Positions 22,901 to 33,800 of a DNA stretch of 64,000 bases are shown here, in pieces. Within the stretch, counting starts at the first letter, position 1; each line of letters opens with the position of its first letter. The notes under the pieces were generated by a model that had not been told where the DNA came from, did no database searches, and saw only the letters and a program-made list of their open reading frames with translations. Both the position numbers and the translations under genes were made by a program. Source of the stretch: Callipepla californica brunnescens (lineage: Eukaryota; Chordata; Aves; Galliformes; Odontophoridae); contig JALIRH010000036.1 in assembly GCA_023055505.1 (NCBI GenBank), forward strand, positions 3,472,001 to 3,536,000. The letters are read 5' to 3'.

Positions 22901-25900
22901 GAGCAGAGAGGGGTCCTCAGCAACAGCAGGACCAGACCGCGGCGCTGCGAGGGGGCCAGCACTGTGCTCTTTGCAGTGGGTAAGGCTCTCCCAGCGTGGG
23001 GATTACGCAGAGCTCCAGCTTTCCGAGCTTCCCGAGGTGTACTCAGGGCCTCGGGAGTGATGCGTGCTCTGTTTGCAGGTGGGGGCAGCCTGTTTGCCAT
23101 CCACGGGGACTGCGAGGCCTACGACACTCGGACGGACCGCTGGCACATGGTGGCCTCCATGTCAACCCGCAGGGCCAGGGTGGGCGTTGCGGCCATTGGG
23201 AACAAGCTGTACGCCGTGGGAGGGTAAGGGGACGTGGGGACAGGGATCCGAGCCAGGACCAGGTCCTGGGTCCGCTCTAGAGCTCCGGGTCCATCTCACA
23301 CACCCTACAGTCTGAGCTTCCCAGCTCTCACAGTCTCTATTTTCCCCCTCTTGCAGTTACGATGGGACCTCAGATTTGGCCACGGTGGAGTCCTACGATC
23401 CTGTCACCAACTCCTGGCAACCGGAGGTGTCCATGGGCACCAGGAGGAGCTGCCTGGGTGTAGCAGCACTGCATGGGCTCCTCTATGCTGCCGGGGGTTA
23501 CGACGGAGCCTCGTGTCTGAACAGGTAGGGAATGGCTCGCTGTGGGCTCCACCATTGCTCTTGCATGCTCTGTCCTTGGTGCTGGGTGCTGGGAAACCCA
23601 TGAGGTCTGCTCCTGACGGTGCAGATTTCTTGCAGTCCAGCTCTGTCTTCCAGTGTCTTTAGCCCAGGCAGTTTCTTCAGGGGAAAAAAACCCGAGCAAC
23701 ACCATTTTTCAGCCCTCCTCTCCCCAAAAACATGGCCTTTGTCAGTTCTTCCCTCCATTTCTCCCTCCCTTTTCCCAAGCTTCCTTGGGAGCTGCCCAGG
23801 AGGGCTTGTGTCAAAGGGCTTTGAGCTGGGCCTTGCCAGTGTCACACCTGAATTCCTGTGTCCCTGCCTGCTGCAGCGCAGAGCGGTACGACCCTCTGAC
23901 AGGCACCTGGACATCCATCGCTGCCATGAGCACCAGGAGACGCTACGTCCGCGTGGCAACGCTAGGTGGGTGCTGGCATGAGGACACGACCGGCTTCTGC
24001 GCAGACTGTCTCTTGAATTTCTGATGGTTCCCTCTGATGTCCTGTTCTAGCTCCTGCCCCACCTTCCTCACCTTCCCCAGCTGTGGGGCCGGGTAACTCC
24101 GCCATCCCTCTGCTATGTCCCGACGTGCTCCCTGCCTTCGCCTTGCTCCTTGGTCCCTGTAGTAGTTGGGATTTGTCGGATTGTGTAGGCAGCTCCCCCA
24201 GGGGATCCCACAGCTTGCTCCTCGGCCCATTTGTGCTCCCTTCTAGCTTGGCTGCAGGAGGACACCACCTTATTCCTCCTCCCCTATGAAAAGGGGGGGC
24301 AGATCCTTTCCTAATCATTTAAGTAGTAGTGTGGTGTCAGAACTGCCCGTACAGGAGGTGTCAGCACAACTCTACGATGTCTCACAGCTCCATTGAGTTC
24401 TTCATTGCTTAGGGCAGCTCTGGGGTCAATGCAAGTGCCACTTCCCCCCCAGCTGGTGTAGCACACGGCTCCTCACCATCCCACCATCAGCTGCGACGTA
24501 TCCCCTGCTGCCTCGTGGTTGTCTTCCAGCTCTCAGTGCTGATTCAGAGCTTCCCTCCCCTCCATCACAGCTCATACACCGCCTGCCACAGCCTTTATTG
24601 GCCTTCCCCATGCTCTGGCCCCCACCCCTAAAAATAACCCGCTGCTCCAGCAGGGAGCACTCGCAGCTCCCATAATGAGGAGGTCAGGAAGCAGCAGGAG
24701 GGCGAGTTCTTTGGGAAGCACTGAGAAATCGCCCAGTGGATCTTTCACAGTGCTGCAAGGCAGGGGGGGGGAGTGGGGAGCTGTGCTGAGAGCTGCTTGG
24801 CTGCTGGGGAGAGGGGGCACTGCCCACGGGCACCCCATAAATCCTGTGCTGGGATGTGGCTGCGCTTCGTAGCTAATCTGTGCGTGTGTGACTGTCTTTG
24901 CAGAAGGCAACCTCTATGCTGTTGGGGGATATGACAGCTCGTCCCACTTAGCCACAGTAGAAAAGTACGAGCCCCAGGTAATTACACAAGAAAGCATGCC
25001 TGGTCACCCTCCTCCTCCTCTTCCTCATCCTCTCCTGGTGGGAGAACGTTGCAGGCAGTAAGCATGCAGCAGCACGTGGTCCTGTAGCACACAGCTGCTG
25101 CAGCTTTGGGATGTGTTCACTTCCCATCACTGTGCAGCGCAGAGCTGCCTGCCTGCTTGGTGGTGCATGAGATGGAGGGGGTCTCGACCCCTTGTCCAGC
25201 TCTTTTGCAGGGACTGGGTTCACTCCAGAGCAAAAACTCACCTGTGCAAGCTCTGAGATCTCTCTCTCAGATTTCCAACCCCCGGAGCCCTCTCTATCTT
25301 CATTGCCTGAGGTCCTTGCTGTGTGCTCGTCCCGAGCAGTTAGCTGGGATTGCAGTGGGCTATTGGGCCTGGGGTCCTGTAGCTCTGTTAGAGCAGGCTG
25401 CATCGCTGCAGAAAGTCAGCCCTAGAGGCTTTTTGGTGAGCTGTAAAGCCCCGAGCCTTGCCTTGTGCAAATTTAAATTGATACAGCTCTATCCCCATGG
25501 CTGGGGTTCAGCTGGGATGTGCTGGTGGCCTGGCACAGAGCAGAGCTGGGCACTGGGCTCTGCCAACTGCGCTGTGCTTTCCTGAGCTGTCGGCAGAGGT
25601 CTCTCCTGGGGCACTGCAGTTCTTTCTGCAGGAGAAATTCTCCTTTGCAAACTTTGCTGTTATCTGACTGCAGCTGAGCTGGAAAAGCAGCTTGGCCGTG
25701 TGTTCGTGGCCACGATGGCAGCCAGCAGTGCTGCAGTCCAGCTCACTGCTGGGCAAGCAGCTCCTTGCCTCTGCTCTAAATAGCAATGGGATGAGGGTTG
25801 CTCCTCACTCGCCTTTCAGATGATGGGGAAAGGGCTGGGGTCCTGCCAGAAGTCTTTTGGTTGGGGTTAGCATTAGGTGTAGGGTTATGGTTAGTCTTCT

Positions 25901-26609
25901 GCCCTAACTATCCTATCAGGGCTAACATCACAGGGACACAGCCCCATAGCTGTGCCTCACCAACGCATATTTCCCCTTCCCAGATCAACACGTGGACGCC
26001 CATCGCCAACATGCTGAGCCGCAGGAGCAGTGCAGGGGTGGCTGTGCTGGAGGGGATGCTCTACGTGGCCGGTGGCAACGACGGGACCAGCTGCCTTAAC
26101 TCCGTTGAGCGCTACAACCCCAAAACCAACACGTGGGAGAGCGTGGCACCCATGAACATCCGCAGGTAAGGAACTGCTGGGCTGCAGCTGCTGCGGGGAG
26201 GGTTGGGAGCTTGTTTCTGAGAGCCTTGCCTCACTTGGCACTGCAAAATGTGGACCGTTCCCAGCGGGGCTTGCCCTGCAGCGAGCTGGCTCCGTGCTCC
26301 GTGCACAAAGGCAGCAGCATATCAGAGCAGCCTGGAGGCAGTGGTTGAGCCTCTGCCCGGTCTCTGCACGCTCCTTCCAGGAGCACCCACGACCTGGTGG
26401 CCATGGACGGCTGGCTGTACGCGGTGGGCGGCAACGACGGCAGCTCCAGCCTGAACTCCATCGAGAAGTACAACCCGCGCACCAACAAGTGGGTGGCAGC
26501 ATCCTGCATGTTCACCCGCCGCAGCAGCGTGGGGGTGGCCGTGCTGGAACTGCTCAACTTCCCACCCCCCTCCTCTCCCACGCTCTCGGTGTCCTCGACG
26601 AGCCTTTGA
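19995..26609 (+). CDS. KLHL17: Kelch-like protein 17 (actinfilin), complete
   Basis: BTB-BACK-Kelch adaptor. The family recruits substrates to Cullin-3 E3 ligase, and KLHL17 binds F-actin and, in brain, promotes turnover of the kainate receptor GluK2. Coding exons: 19995-20205, 20745-20866, 21247-21468, 22240-22356, 22766-22979, 23079-23223, 23357-23524, 23877-23965, 24904-24977, 25984-26165, 26381-26609 (1773 nt, 590 aa). All junctions keep phase, provided the first coding intron uses a GC donor (ACAA|GCAAGT at 20206). Visible parts: BTB (about aa 35-140, with LLCDIVLHV and [17 protein letters not shown]), BACK (about 145-250), and six Kelch repeats (about 285-575) with double-Gly AVGG/YAVGGYDG and conserved Tyr/Trp. 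The start is fixed by Kozak CAGCCATGG and an in-frame TGA at 19962, the first codon of the exon, so the roughly 52-residue mammalian N-terminal extension is absent. The C-terminus is Ser-Thr-Ser-Leu, a class I PDZ-type end. Length equals the human protein counted from the second Met. Confidence 0.95.
22436..22662 (+). mobile_element. CR1 LINE 3' end in KLHL17 intron
   Basis: The segment begins TGTTCAGGTTGGATATTGGG with AAAACTTCTCCCAGAAAG, then CAGGCACTGGCACAGACTG and TGCAGGGAGGTGGGGGGAGT, and finishes with GATGATCTTAGATCTAGATG and a TTCTGTGATTCTAAG tail. This is the ordered 3' part of a CR1 element in sense orientation, inserted between the exons ending at 22356 and starting at 22766. Confidence 0.85.
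25861..25895 (+). repeat. Short degenerate TTAGGG-like tract
   Basis: GGGGTTAGCATTAGGTGTAG followed by GGTTATGGTTAG reads as imperfect TTAGGG-type units in KLHL17 intron 10. It is short and weak and may be chance. Confidence 0.35.
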
Positions 26610-27948
26610 CAAAGGATCAGGACCTGCCTTACCTCCAGGGGGTCGGGGGGCCGTCCTGCGGGGCAGCCGCTCGCTGTAGGAGCAGAACAAAGGGCACGGG
26701 CTGCCACCCCCAGCCCCTCTGCTCCCTGGTGCACGCATCAGACCAGCGTGCCCCAAACCGTGCTTCCTTGGGGACCACCCTCCTTCCGCAGTGGGGGGAG
26801 AGAGAGGGGGTGCTCCCGCTCCGTCCCCGGACTCATCTCACCGCTCTCCCAAAGGGTTATGTGTTTTCTTTGGGGAAGGGAACCTCGAAACCATCGCTGC
26901 TTCTCGGATTCATGCGGGGGGCACAGCCAGCCCGGGGGCTTCGCTGGATGTGCACCACCCCGTCTGAATGTCACCGTAGCCAAACTCTTGACCAAGCCTA
27001 ACGTGCACTGTTGAAGACTCTGAGACCACCGCATGGTTCTCGATGGTGTCTAATTGATGCCTTAAAAATACACAAACGAAGCCCAGCGAAGGGACAGGGC
27101 CCGAAGGAGGTGAAGTTTGGAGACGGAGCCTCGTTCACGGGGACCCAACGGGCCGTGGGGAGCCACGCACGTGGATGGGATGGACCTGCCTGCACCCATC
27201 CCTGCTCCCCCCACGCGTCCCATCACGCCGCCTGGCTGGGAACAGAGCAGCTTGTTGCTGTTCCCCTCTTTGCAGAGCAGATTCCAGGTTTATGGCAAGG
27301 CCCAGCCTTCCAGACGAGGAGGATTGCCTGGCATTACTTCTGTTGGCGTTAACTTTTCACCTTTTGTTTTTATTTGAGCGCGAGATTTTAATTTTAATGA
27401 CTTCATATCATTTTATTTTTACGCTCGGCCGGTATTCCCCATCCCATCTGCTTCGGAGGCAGCAGAAGGGATGCAATTACTTTTCTTAATTGTTGATGAG
27501 ATGATGGCTGTGTCCTGGAAGACGTTCTCTATGGATGTGTGGGTGTGTGTGCATGTGTGAGATACCATATGTACAGTGAAAACAGCACGGAAGGGACCGG
27601 GTGCAATTAGCAACTCCTTGGCAATTAGGCAACCACTTTAAATGAAGGTTGAATCAATTAGCACTGTAAATCACAAGCCTGTCCTTCCAGACCTGTGCCG
27701 TGGAACCTCTGGGGTTGCTTAGATTTGTATGTGTGTGTGCTGTAGGGTGTGAGTCTTGGACTGGGAGAGTGTTCCCCGCATTGCAGGGGGATGATTCAGC
27801 CACCGGTACCTCAACAGCGTCCAGTTGTGGCCTTGGGAGCTGTGGTGTAACTGTTGTTGGTTTGTTTATTTGTTTGCTGATGCCTTTCTCCTTGTTCCCA
27901 CCCTTCTTCTCATTTCCCATTCACACCGTTCGGATTTCACCTGTAGGA

Positions 27949-28030
27949 TCGTAATCGTAGAGTCACAAAGGTTGGGAAGACCACTGAGATCATCATCCAA
28001 CCCCAACCCGTCCCCACGCCGATGGCGTTT
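27949..28030 (-). mobile_element. CR1 LINE 3' fragment, reverse orientation
   Basis: The plus strand reads ATCGTAATCGTAGAGTCACA, AAGGTTGGGAAGACCACTGA and GATCATCATCCAACCCCAAC. These are the antisense CR1 tail and terminal segment in order. Confidence 0.85.
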
Positions 28031-28159
28031 GGCCGAACTTTTCCATAGGGACTCCCTGCTTTCTCCACTCCTTGGGGTGAAAGTTGAGTTTGGGGGTGAG
28101 CCAAGGGCTCCCCAGCTTTGTTGAAATGGATGTTGAAATGAGTGAAATATGCACAGGGC

Positions 28160-28161
<2 letters not shown>

Positions 28162-28209
<48 letters not shown>
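28162..28209. repeat. (TG)24 dinucleotide microsatellite
   Basis: Forty-eight uninterrupted nucleotides of alternating T and G, flanked by GGGCCA and CATGAGAG. It can form Z-DNA and is probably highly polymorphic. It falls in the proposed KLHL17 3'UTR. Confidence 0.97.
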
Positions 28210-28210
<1 letters not shown>

Positions 28211-29082
28211 ATGAGAGAGGCCTCCATTCTTCTCTTGCCATCCCTGTAAGCAACACGAGGAGCGTAGACTCGCTGGACTCATGCAGCCAGCAGGTCTGGG
28301 GTCCTCTGCGAAGGAGGGAGGAGTGGAAGAAAGGTGGTGGGAACCTTTAGCAACATGTGATGCACGATGCTGTCCTGCCTCTGGGGATCAGCAGGACGGG
28401 CAGCATCACCTTTTGTCACCCACCGCTTGGGTCCTGAGCAATACCAGCCCCGAGGCTGTTCTGCAAAACAGAAACCTGGGGAGCCTCCCATGCCCTATCT
28501 ATGCAGGTGCTCACTGCTTTCCTCTGCGGGAAAACGAAGGAAGGAAAGGGAGAAATCGTTCCCCTTGCAGCTCATGGGGGGCACGGAGCACCCCGACCCG
28601 CACTGTGTGGACACGAGGTGTCGGCACCTGCCCTGGGTGACACTGGGGCAGGGATTGCTTCTGGTGCTGCACGACCTCAGCTGAGCCGTGCCCTCAGCGG
28701 GGCCGTGTGTCCGTGTGTGTCCCTAATCCCCTTTGGGGGGTGGGGGGAGGAGAACCTCCATCTCCCCGCGGCTTCTCTGCCGTCCTCACTTCGTGCTGTG
28801 TCACCCCAAATGTCCCTCGTGCTGTTTGCTGTGTGAGCTCCGTCCCCTTGGCTTTGGGGGGTGGGGGGTGGGCTCCTGTTGTGTCCTCCGGGGGTCCCGC
28901 TGTGGGTCTGCAGCCCCCCCATGGTTGGCAGAGTGCTGACCCGCCGTGTCCACGTCCGACCGTTGTCGCTTTGGTTTCTCTGTAAGTCACTGACTCCTTT
29001 CTGTGGAACTCCGTTTCAAGGAAATTTTTGCACTACGTGGGAACCGGGGAGGGGATACAAGCAATACAAAGCCAACGTGTAC

Positions 29083-29088
29083 AATAAA
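29083..29088 (+). terminator. KLHL17: Polyadenylation signal AATAAA (KLHL17)
   Basis: Canonical hexamer followed 8 nt later by TTTTCTTG. It is the only canonical signal between the KLHL17 stop and the PLEKHN1 start on this strand. Confidence 0.65.
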
Positions 29089-29105
29089 GACGTTTTCTTG
29101 AATAC

Positions 29106-30840
29106 AGGATCCTGCCTTTTGCCCCCTTCTTTTGCACTTCCCCGGCAGAGTCGGGCAGCATTTGCTGGGAAGACAAAGCGAGGGGAGGGGGTTCTGCTGG
29201 AGCCCATTGGGACGAGCCCAGCTCGAGGCATGGGGGCTTTGGAGGCAGAGTGATTTACACCTCTCTCAGCCTTTAAATCCCAGCCCGGGCTCCCCAGGAG
29301 CCTCCAGCACTGCTGACAGCTTTCCCTGCCGTGGAAATGAAAACCAGACGGGGAAACATCCTCCCTCCATCCCTCCAGCTGTCACCGGGGCTCGGATCTG
29401 CCTTCACGAGCTGCTGCCACTCACTGCTGGCTGGGGGGACTGCCAGGCCCCCTTCATGGGAGCAGGGGGTGAAAAGGGCAGCGCGGAGCTGCGTGGCAAA
29501 AGGGGTAACCGCATCCATGGGGCCCAATGGGGGGGACGTTCCCATGCACGCACTCTCCCAGCCCTGCAGCAGAGCCCCGTGCTGTCACACTGGCTTGGCT
29601 GCTGCCCGGCCGTGTCCTCTTTCTGTCTGCTCTCCAGGCTCCTGCTTCCCTCTCGGGCTTCTATAAATAACTGGAAAAAGTCTTTCCGAGGTCTGGAGCA
29701 CGCCGGAGGAACAGCACGTTTCTGGTCACGGTGCTGACCGTGTTAGCCACGGCTCTTAGCAGGAATTGGACCTTTCCTGACAAAATCCCAGTTGTTGCTG
29801 TTGGCTGTGAGCTTCGGTGGCTGCCAGGAGGCACCGGGACACGGCTGTGTGGGGACAGCAGGGTGTGCAGAAGTGCCTGGCCCTAAGGTCTATGGGGCTT
29901 CCAAGTGGGGCAGGGGGTGTCCCATCACTTTACCTGGCCACGAAGGGTTAACAAGTTACACAGGGAGTGGGAGAAGAGGCTGATCTGAAAGCGGAAGGTG
30001 CGGGAGCCTTTGGCAGCCGTTCTGCTCTCAGCAGCTGTGGGATCAGTGCTGTGGGATGTGCTGCTTTTGTTCAGCTCCAGGACAAGGTGTGTGCAGAGTC
30101 CAACAACCCTGCACGTCCTGAAGGCTTCACAGAGCCAACCCCAGCGTGGTTCCAACAGCCCTGCTAGCAAAACATCCTCTCCTGGCCTTAAAACCTCTTG
30201 TCAGAGAATCCATCACCATCTGGGAGGTGATCCAGCAAGGAACGAACCTTCCCATTAAAAACACACACGCTGCTTTGGGGTTAAGCTTACCTTCCCTTTC
30301 TCAGCATCAGCCCTGGGTTGCTCTGGGTTAGCGTGGACAAAACCTGCTCCCTGCAAACCCCTCACTGCCAGAGGGGTCTTCCTCACCCACTGAGATAACA
30401 CTGTCCCCATTAACTCCTTCCACTCCAAACGCTGCTCCTGCGAGTGAGCAGCTGCCACCCAAAACTCTTCCCAAATCTTTGGGATGTGAGTTCTCCGCCT
30501 GCTTTGGATTTGCTTCACAGCCCCACGGAAAGGAAAGAGTTTCCCCATTCGCAGCGACCGTACCCTACATCCACCTTTCACACCCATTATTACCGTCTCT
30601 TTCCGCATCCCCTTTTTCCTCCAGCCAACCCGGGCGACCGTTGACTCCCAGTAGGAAAAATGCTCCCAGGGCATTTCTGCAGCCCTATCCCATGCTCAGC
30701 CCTGGGACGCAGCCCCTCCCCACACGTCCCGGCCCCACGCGGGGCGGAGGAGAAGCAGCCGGTGAGAACCCTCGGCCAAAAGTCTGTTTGCTGCCGGCTC
30801 ACACCCACAAGTCACCGCCGACAGACGGAAGCGGGGCATG
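29106..30840. other. Intergenic region KLHL17-PLEKHN1 with PLEKHN1 proximal promoter
   Basis: No coding exon recognised. The distal part is plain unique-looking sequence. From about 30700 it becomes GC-rich, with CCGGCCCCACGCGGGGCGGAGG (SP1-type GC box near 30744) shortly upstream of the PLEKHN1 start. There is no TATA box at a useful distance. PLEKHN1 transcription probably starts between about 30750 and 30850. Confidence 0.45.
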
Positions 30841-30853
30841 GCTGCGTGACTGA

Positions 30854-30889
30854 GCTCCCAGTGCTCCCAGTGCTCCCAGTGCTCCTGGG
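30854..30889 (+). repeat. Tandem 9-nt repeat just 5' of PLEKHN1 start
   Basis: Three exact GCTCCCAGT units (30854, 30863, 30872) and a partial fourth (GCTCCTGGG), ending 8 nt before the PLEKHN1 ATG. It would lie in the 5'UTR. Confidence 0.85.
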
Positions 30890-30897
30890 CTGCGGGC

Positions 30898-33800
30898 ATG
30901 GGGAACATCGCCTGCGTCCCGCAGGCGCCCGGAGGGTTCCGACACTCCTTCAGGAGGAAACCTTCGCTGAAGAAAGAGTGAGTACGCGTGGTTTCATTGG
31001 GAACGGGGTCGGTGCTGAGCCCTGCTTTGGGAATCCCAGTGTTCCCATTCCCAGCAATGGGAGCCTTGTGGGGGATTTGCACAGTGCCACGGCAGCTGCA
31101 GGCGCATGGGAGGGATGGCAGTGCTGTATCGGAGTGCTGCAGCCGCACTGCCCCGAGGAACAGCAAGATTTATTTCGCTTGAGATGGGAAATACCTCCTC
31201 CCCTCCGTGGGGCACAGTGCAGAGCGCTCAGCGTTGCTTTGTTCCCTGTTTTATTTGTGCTGCCCTAACCCTAACCATAAACCAAAACCTAACAGTAACC
31301 CTAACCATAACCATAACCCTAACCCTGATGGTAACCGTAACCTAACCCAGCCCTAACCCAGCACTCCCATCCCTATTCCTTTCAAAAGCAAACCCCAAAC
31401 CCTGGGGCACTCAGCCTGATCCCTACCGTGCCCCCATGGGGAGAAAACACCCCTGAACCCCCCACCCCCCCCAGGGGTGGTGCTGGTTTGAGCTCCTTGT
31501 GTGCTGTACTGGGAAGAACTGGGGGCTCTGTGGGAGTAGAGAGAAGGAGAGGAAAACCACAACCACCCCATAACACCCAGTGGTGTGCCTATGTGCCATC
31601 TCAGCCCCAGGGGCCTCACAGTGGGGCTGGAGGTGGCACTTTGCAGCAGGATGTGGTTGCCCTGCGCTGCTCCCAGGATCAGCTGAGAGCGTTTGGTGAC
31701 GTGAAGATGTGAAAAATAAAACAAAGCAACACCTACAGGTGCAGCACAAAACCCACTGCGATCGTCCAGGGTGGTTATCAGCCCAGAGCTGGGCTGGGGT
31801 GATGAGAAAGCAAACTGCACACAGAGCTTTGCGAGTTCCCTATTTCTGGGCAGAACTCGCTCTGCATCAGCTCTTCTCCACCCCATAGGCAAAATGGCAA
31901 GAAAAAGCTGCCCAGCTTCTTCGGCATAGACGGCGATGGGGAGAGGGATACGACGACGGACAAAATCCTGCAGTACATCCCCGGGAAGGCAAGTACCAGC
32001 ACATCCCACCCCACAGGCTGCATTCCCACCCATCCCAGGGCCAGAGGTGCACTGGGCTCTGCAGCAGGGCAGCAGCACGGCCATCCCATAGCAGGGGTCC
32101 CCGTGGAGGGGATAAGGACGTGTTTCATCTCTAGGTGTGTGATTCAGGGCAACGCAGCGCAGTGGGAACGTCGTCTCCGCTCTCAGCTCTTTGTTTCTGG
32201 GTAGGAAGGGAAAATGCGAGCGAGCACTCAAAGGTAGGATGATTCATTCCCACGCTGGAATGAGACGGAGCAGGCAGCAGTATTAGCAATGAGCCCTGGG
32301 AAGATAATCAGGAAGGGCAGGTCTGCCCCGGGCACGTAGCAGCCCCGTGGCCATATGGCTGCGACCCAGCACTGCTCGGGGAACGCGGCACTGTGTGTTT
32401 GCACGGGACCTTGGCGTGGTCCAGGGCAGCGCTGGCTGCATGTGGGGATGGGGAAACTGAGGCAGGGTGCTGAGCTCGCTACGAGGGACAACTCAGAGCC
32501 AGTTAAGGTGGGACATCTCCCACCTGCGAGGTGATGGAGTCAGCCCAGCTGCACGCACGCACCTTGCGCTGGGGGCATCCCCGTGCGGCTCCCACACCCC
32601 AACCCGCTTCCCACCCTTCCCAGCCACAAATCCTCAGGGGAAGGATGTGCCCGGAGCTCGGCTCTGGCTTTGGGTGCTGTGATAGCAGCAGAGCTCAGAG
32701 CCGCGGGGCTGAGCCCTTCCTCTGCGGGGTGATTCAGCGGGGAGTCAGCGGGGGCTGCGGGTTAATCAGCAACCGGCTCTACCTGCGGGATGAGCAGCGG
32801 GGACGTGGGGAGGGCAACGAGGTGTCGGGGTTGGAGCTGCCAGCTGCTTGCCAAGCCCTGGGAGAAAGCTGGATGCCTGGGATCTGCTCTGCCCCGCAGC
32901 CCGTGGGGAGCACAAAACAAGGAGAGCCCATCCTGGTTAAAAACAAAAAGAAAATTGACCTGAGCTGTCCCTCTTCTTCCTGCCCGACCGCAAGAGCTGA
33001 TCGGTGCTGATAAGACCGCTGGCGCTTGGAAGCCTTCTCAATTACATCTTTCTCAAGAGAGAAAAATCCCAATCCCTCCCTTTGCCCACCGGCCACGAGG
33101 GGTCAGAGCCGCTCCCCTGCCCCCCCCCCCCCCACCCTCCCCTCCCCTGGAAACACAGAGCAGGCCCAGGATTTATCTGAGGATGGATGGTGATGGTGTG
33201 AAAGGGATAAAAACTGAGTCACCAGGCACTGCGGGTGCTGGGGTCCAAGCAGCAGTGCTGCCTGGGAAGCTCAAAAGCAATCATTTCCCGTGGTTAATTG
33301 CCTCCGGTGAGAGCATCGCCTGGCAGCCAGCAGGTCCCCACATCTGGGTGGCACTGCACGGAGATGGGAGGGATACTGCTGCTTAGCTGCATCCCGAGGA
33401 GATATCAGAGCTGCGTGTGGGTGCAGGAGGAGCTGAGCTCTTCGGATATAAGGGTCCTGTGAGCTGCTGAGCACCAGGGATGGTTGGGGCTGCAGGAGGG
33501 GTTGGTGCCATTCCGCACGGCTGAGTCATGGGGGCCCACAGGGGTGAGCTGTGTGCTGCCTGCCCTGCATTCATCACGGGGAGCAGCAGCTGTCTCTGTG
33601 CCGGAGGGGTGAGGGCTGTCCCCCCGGCTCCGTGCTGCGTTCCTGGAAATGCAGCTCCAACGTGTCACCATTGCAGCCCTCCCGACTCGACACGGGAGGA
33701 AATATCCCATGCAGATAGGTAAAAGAGGTCCCCCCAGACCTTTTTTCTGCCTGGTGCCCATAGCAGAGTGAGCTTGTGGCTCCCATCCTCTTTCTTCTGC

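Larger units (their letters stand above)
26610..29105 (+). other. KLHL17: Probable KLHL17 3'UTR and poly-A region
   Basis: From the KLHL17 stop codon to a clear AATAAA at 29083-29088 (context TACAATAAAGACG, followed by a T-rich TTTTCTTG). I saw no earlier AATAAA or ATTAAA on the plus strand in this interval. The implied 3'UTR of about 2.5 kb contains an antisense CR1 piece and a (TG)24 array, longer than I would expect for this gene, so use of a variant earlier signal remains possible. Confidence 0.55.

Noticed and set aside
31353..32231. 292-residue open frame on the minus strand
   Set aside because: It overlaps PLEKHN1 exon 2 on the other strand, has no recognisable domain and looks like a GC-rich chance frame.
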